Shown here piece by piece: positions 5,826 to 5,988 of a stretch of DNA of 5,988 nucleotides (its first letter is position 1; every line of letters begins with the position of its first letter). The DNA comes from Polynucleobacter meluiroseus. Lineage in GTDB: Bacteria > Pseudomonadota > Gammaproteobacteria > Burkholderiales > Burkholderiaceae. The position numbers and the translations under genes were made by a program. Under the pieces are notes generated by a model, which had not been told where the DNA came from, did not search any database, and saw nothing but the letters and a program-made list of their open reading frames with translations. The stretch covers positions 1 to 5,988 of the forward strand of contig CALQED020000088.1 in the NCBI GenBank assembly GCA_943329505.2, given 5' to 3'.

Positions 5826-5988
5826 GTGCAAGTACCTTGGTGGGATCAGCCAAATCGAGTTTTACTCATCAATCTACGAGAGGGTGATGAGCCAAAGATT
5901 CATGCTGATGAGTTAATTGCAGATTTGAAGCGTTATGATGCCACTGCATTTTGCATTAGTGGCGGCGGAATTGTCGCTTTCTATCAAA
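5826..5988 (+). CDS. 5' part of an unrecognised gene, possibly a TIM-barrel glycoside-hydrolase-like protein
   Basis: An open frame from GTG 5826 runs past the right edge, giving 54 codons. An in-frame TAA at 5790-5792 and the lack of any other start between make this GTG the first possible start; AGAGA at 5816-5820, 5 bases upstream, is a modest Shine-Dalgarno. The fragment begins MQVPWWDQPNRVLLINLREG, then a charged helix-like stretch (ADELIADLKRYD), then AFCISGGGIVAFY. The strand, helix, strand order and the GGGIVAFY ending recall the first beta-alpha-beta unit of hypothetical TIM-barrel glycosidases (GHL6 or amylase-like proteins), but this rests on memory of the pattern and a short fragment. 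There is no signal peptide. Its place behind the hydrolase/Bug pair suggests another enzyme of the same locus. Coding status is likely; function is uncertain. Confidence 0.6.
   Translation, partial: MQVPWWDQPNRVLLINLREGDEPKIHADELIADLKRYDATAFCISGGGIVAFYQ

Overview
The window is a compact catabolic or scavenging locus with every recognisable gene on the + strand. It holds the 3' end of an M20 metallopeptidase, a cytoplasmic sulfatase-family hydrolase, a Bug-family (TctC-like) periplasmic binding protein, a CocE/NonD-type serine hydrolase, a second divergent Bug-family binding protein, and the first 54 codons of an unrecognised gene that may encode a TIM-barrel glycosidase-like protein. No RNA genes, insertion sequences, CRISPR arrays or phage genes were seen. 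The DNA leans AT-rich by eye, with many GTG/TTG starts.

Organism (inference): Bug-family receptors are hugely expanded in Burkholderiales (Bordetella, Cupriavidus, Polynucleobacter and relatives). A Bug-rich hydrolase cluster with AT-leaning composition suits a low-GC Burkholderiaceae such as Polynucleobacter better than the high-GC members. No marker gene in the window proves this.

Layout: (1) 1-362, C-terminal part of an M20 peptidase, open at the left edge. (2) 388-1848, sulfatase, best read from a TTG start behind a good Shine-Dalgarno. (3) 1845-2816, first Bug protein, overlapping the sulfatase by GTGA, so the two are probably translationally coupled. (4) 2817-3011, a 195-bp AT-rich spacer with a weak hairpin and a strong ribosome-binding site at its end; this is the most likely place for an internal promoter or transcript break. 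(5) 3012-4757, CocE/NonD hydrolase. (6) 4782-5768, second Bug protein, 24 bp downstream and surely co-transcribed. (7) 5769-5825, a short gap with a candidate sigma70-like promoter, followed by an ORF that runs off the right edge.

Working model (inference): two exported binding proteins capture organic acids or related carboxylated or ester compounds in the periplasm. A Tct-type permease, not in this window, imports them. Cytoplasmic hydrolases of three chemistries (M20 metallo-amidase/peptidase, sulfatase-fold hydrolase, alpha/beta-hydrolase esterase/amidase) then cleave them. The repeated hydrolase-plus-Bug pairing (sulfatase with Bug 1, CocE with Bug 2) is the most informative pattern. The substrate cannot be read from the sequence.
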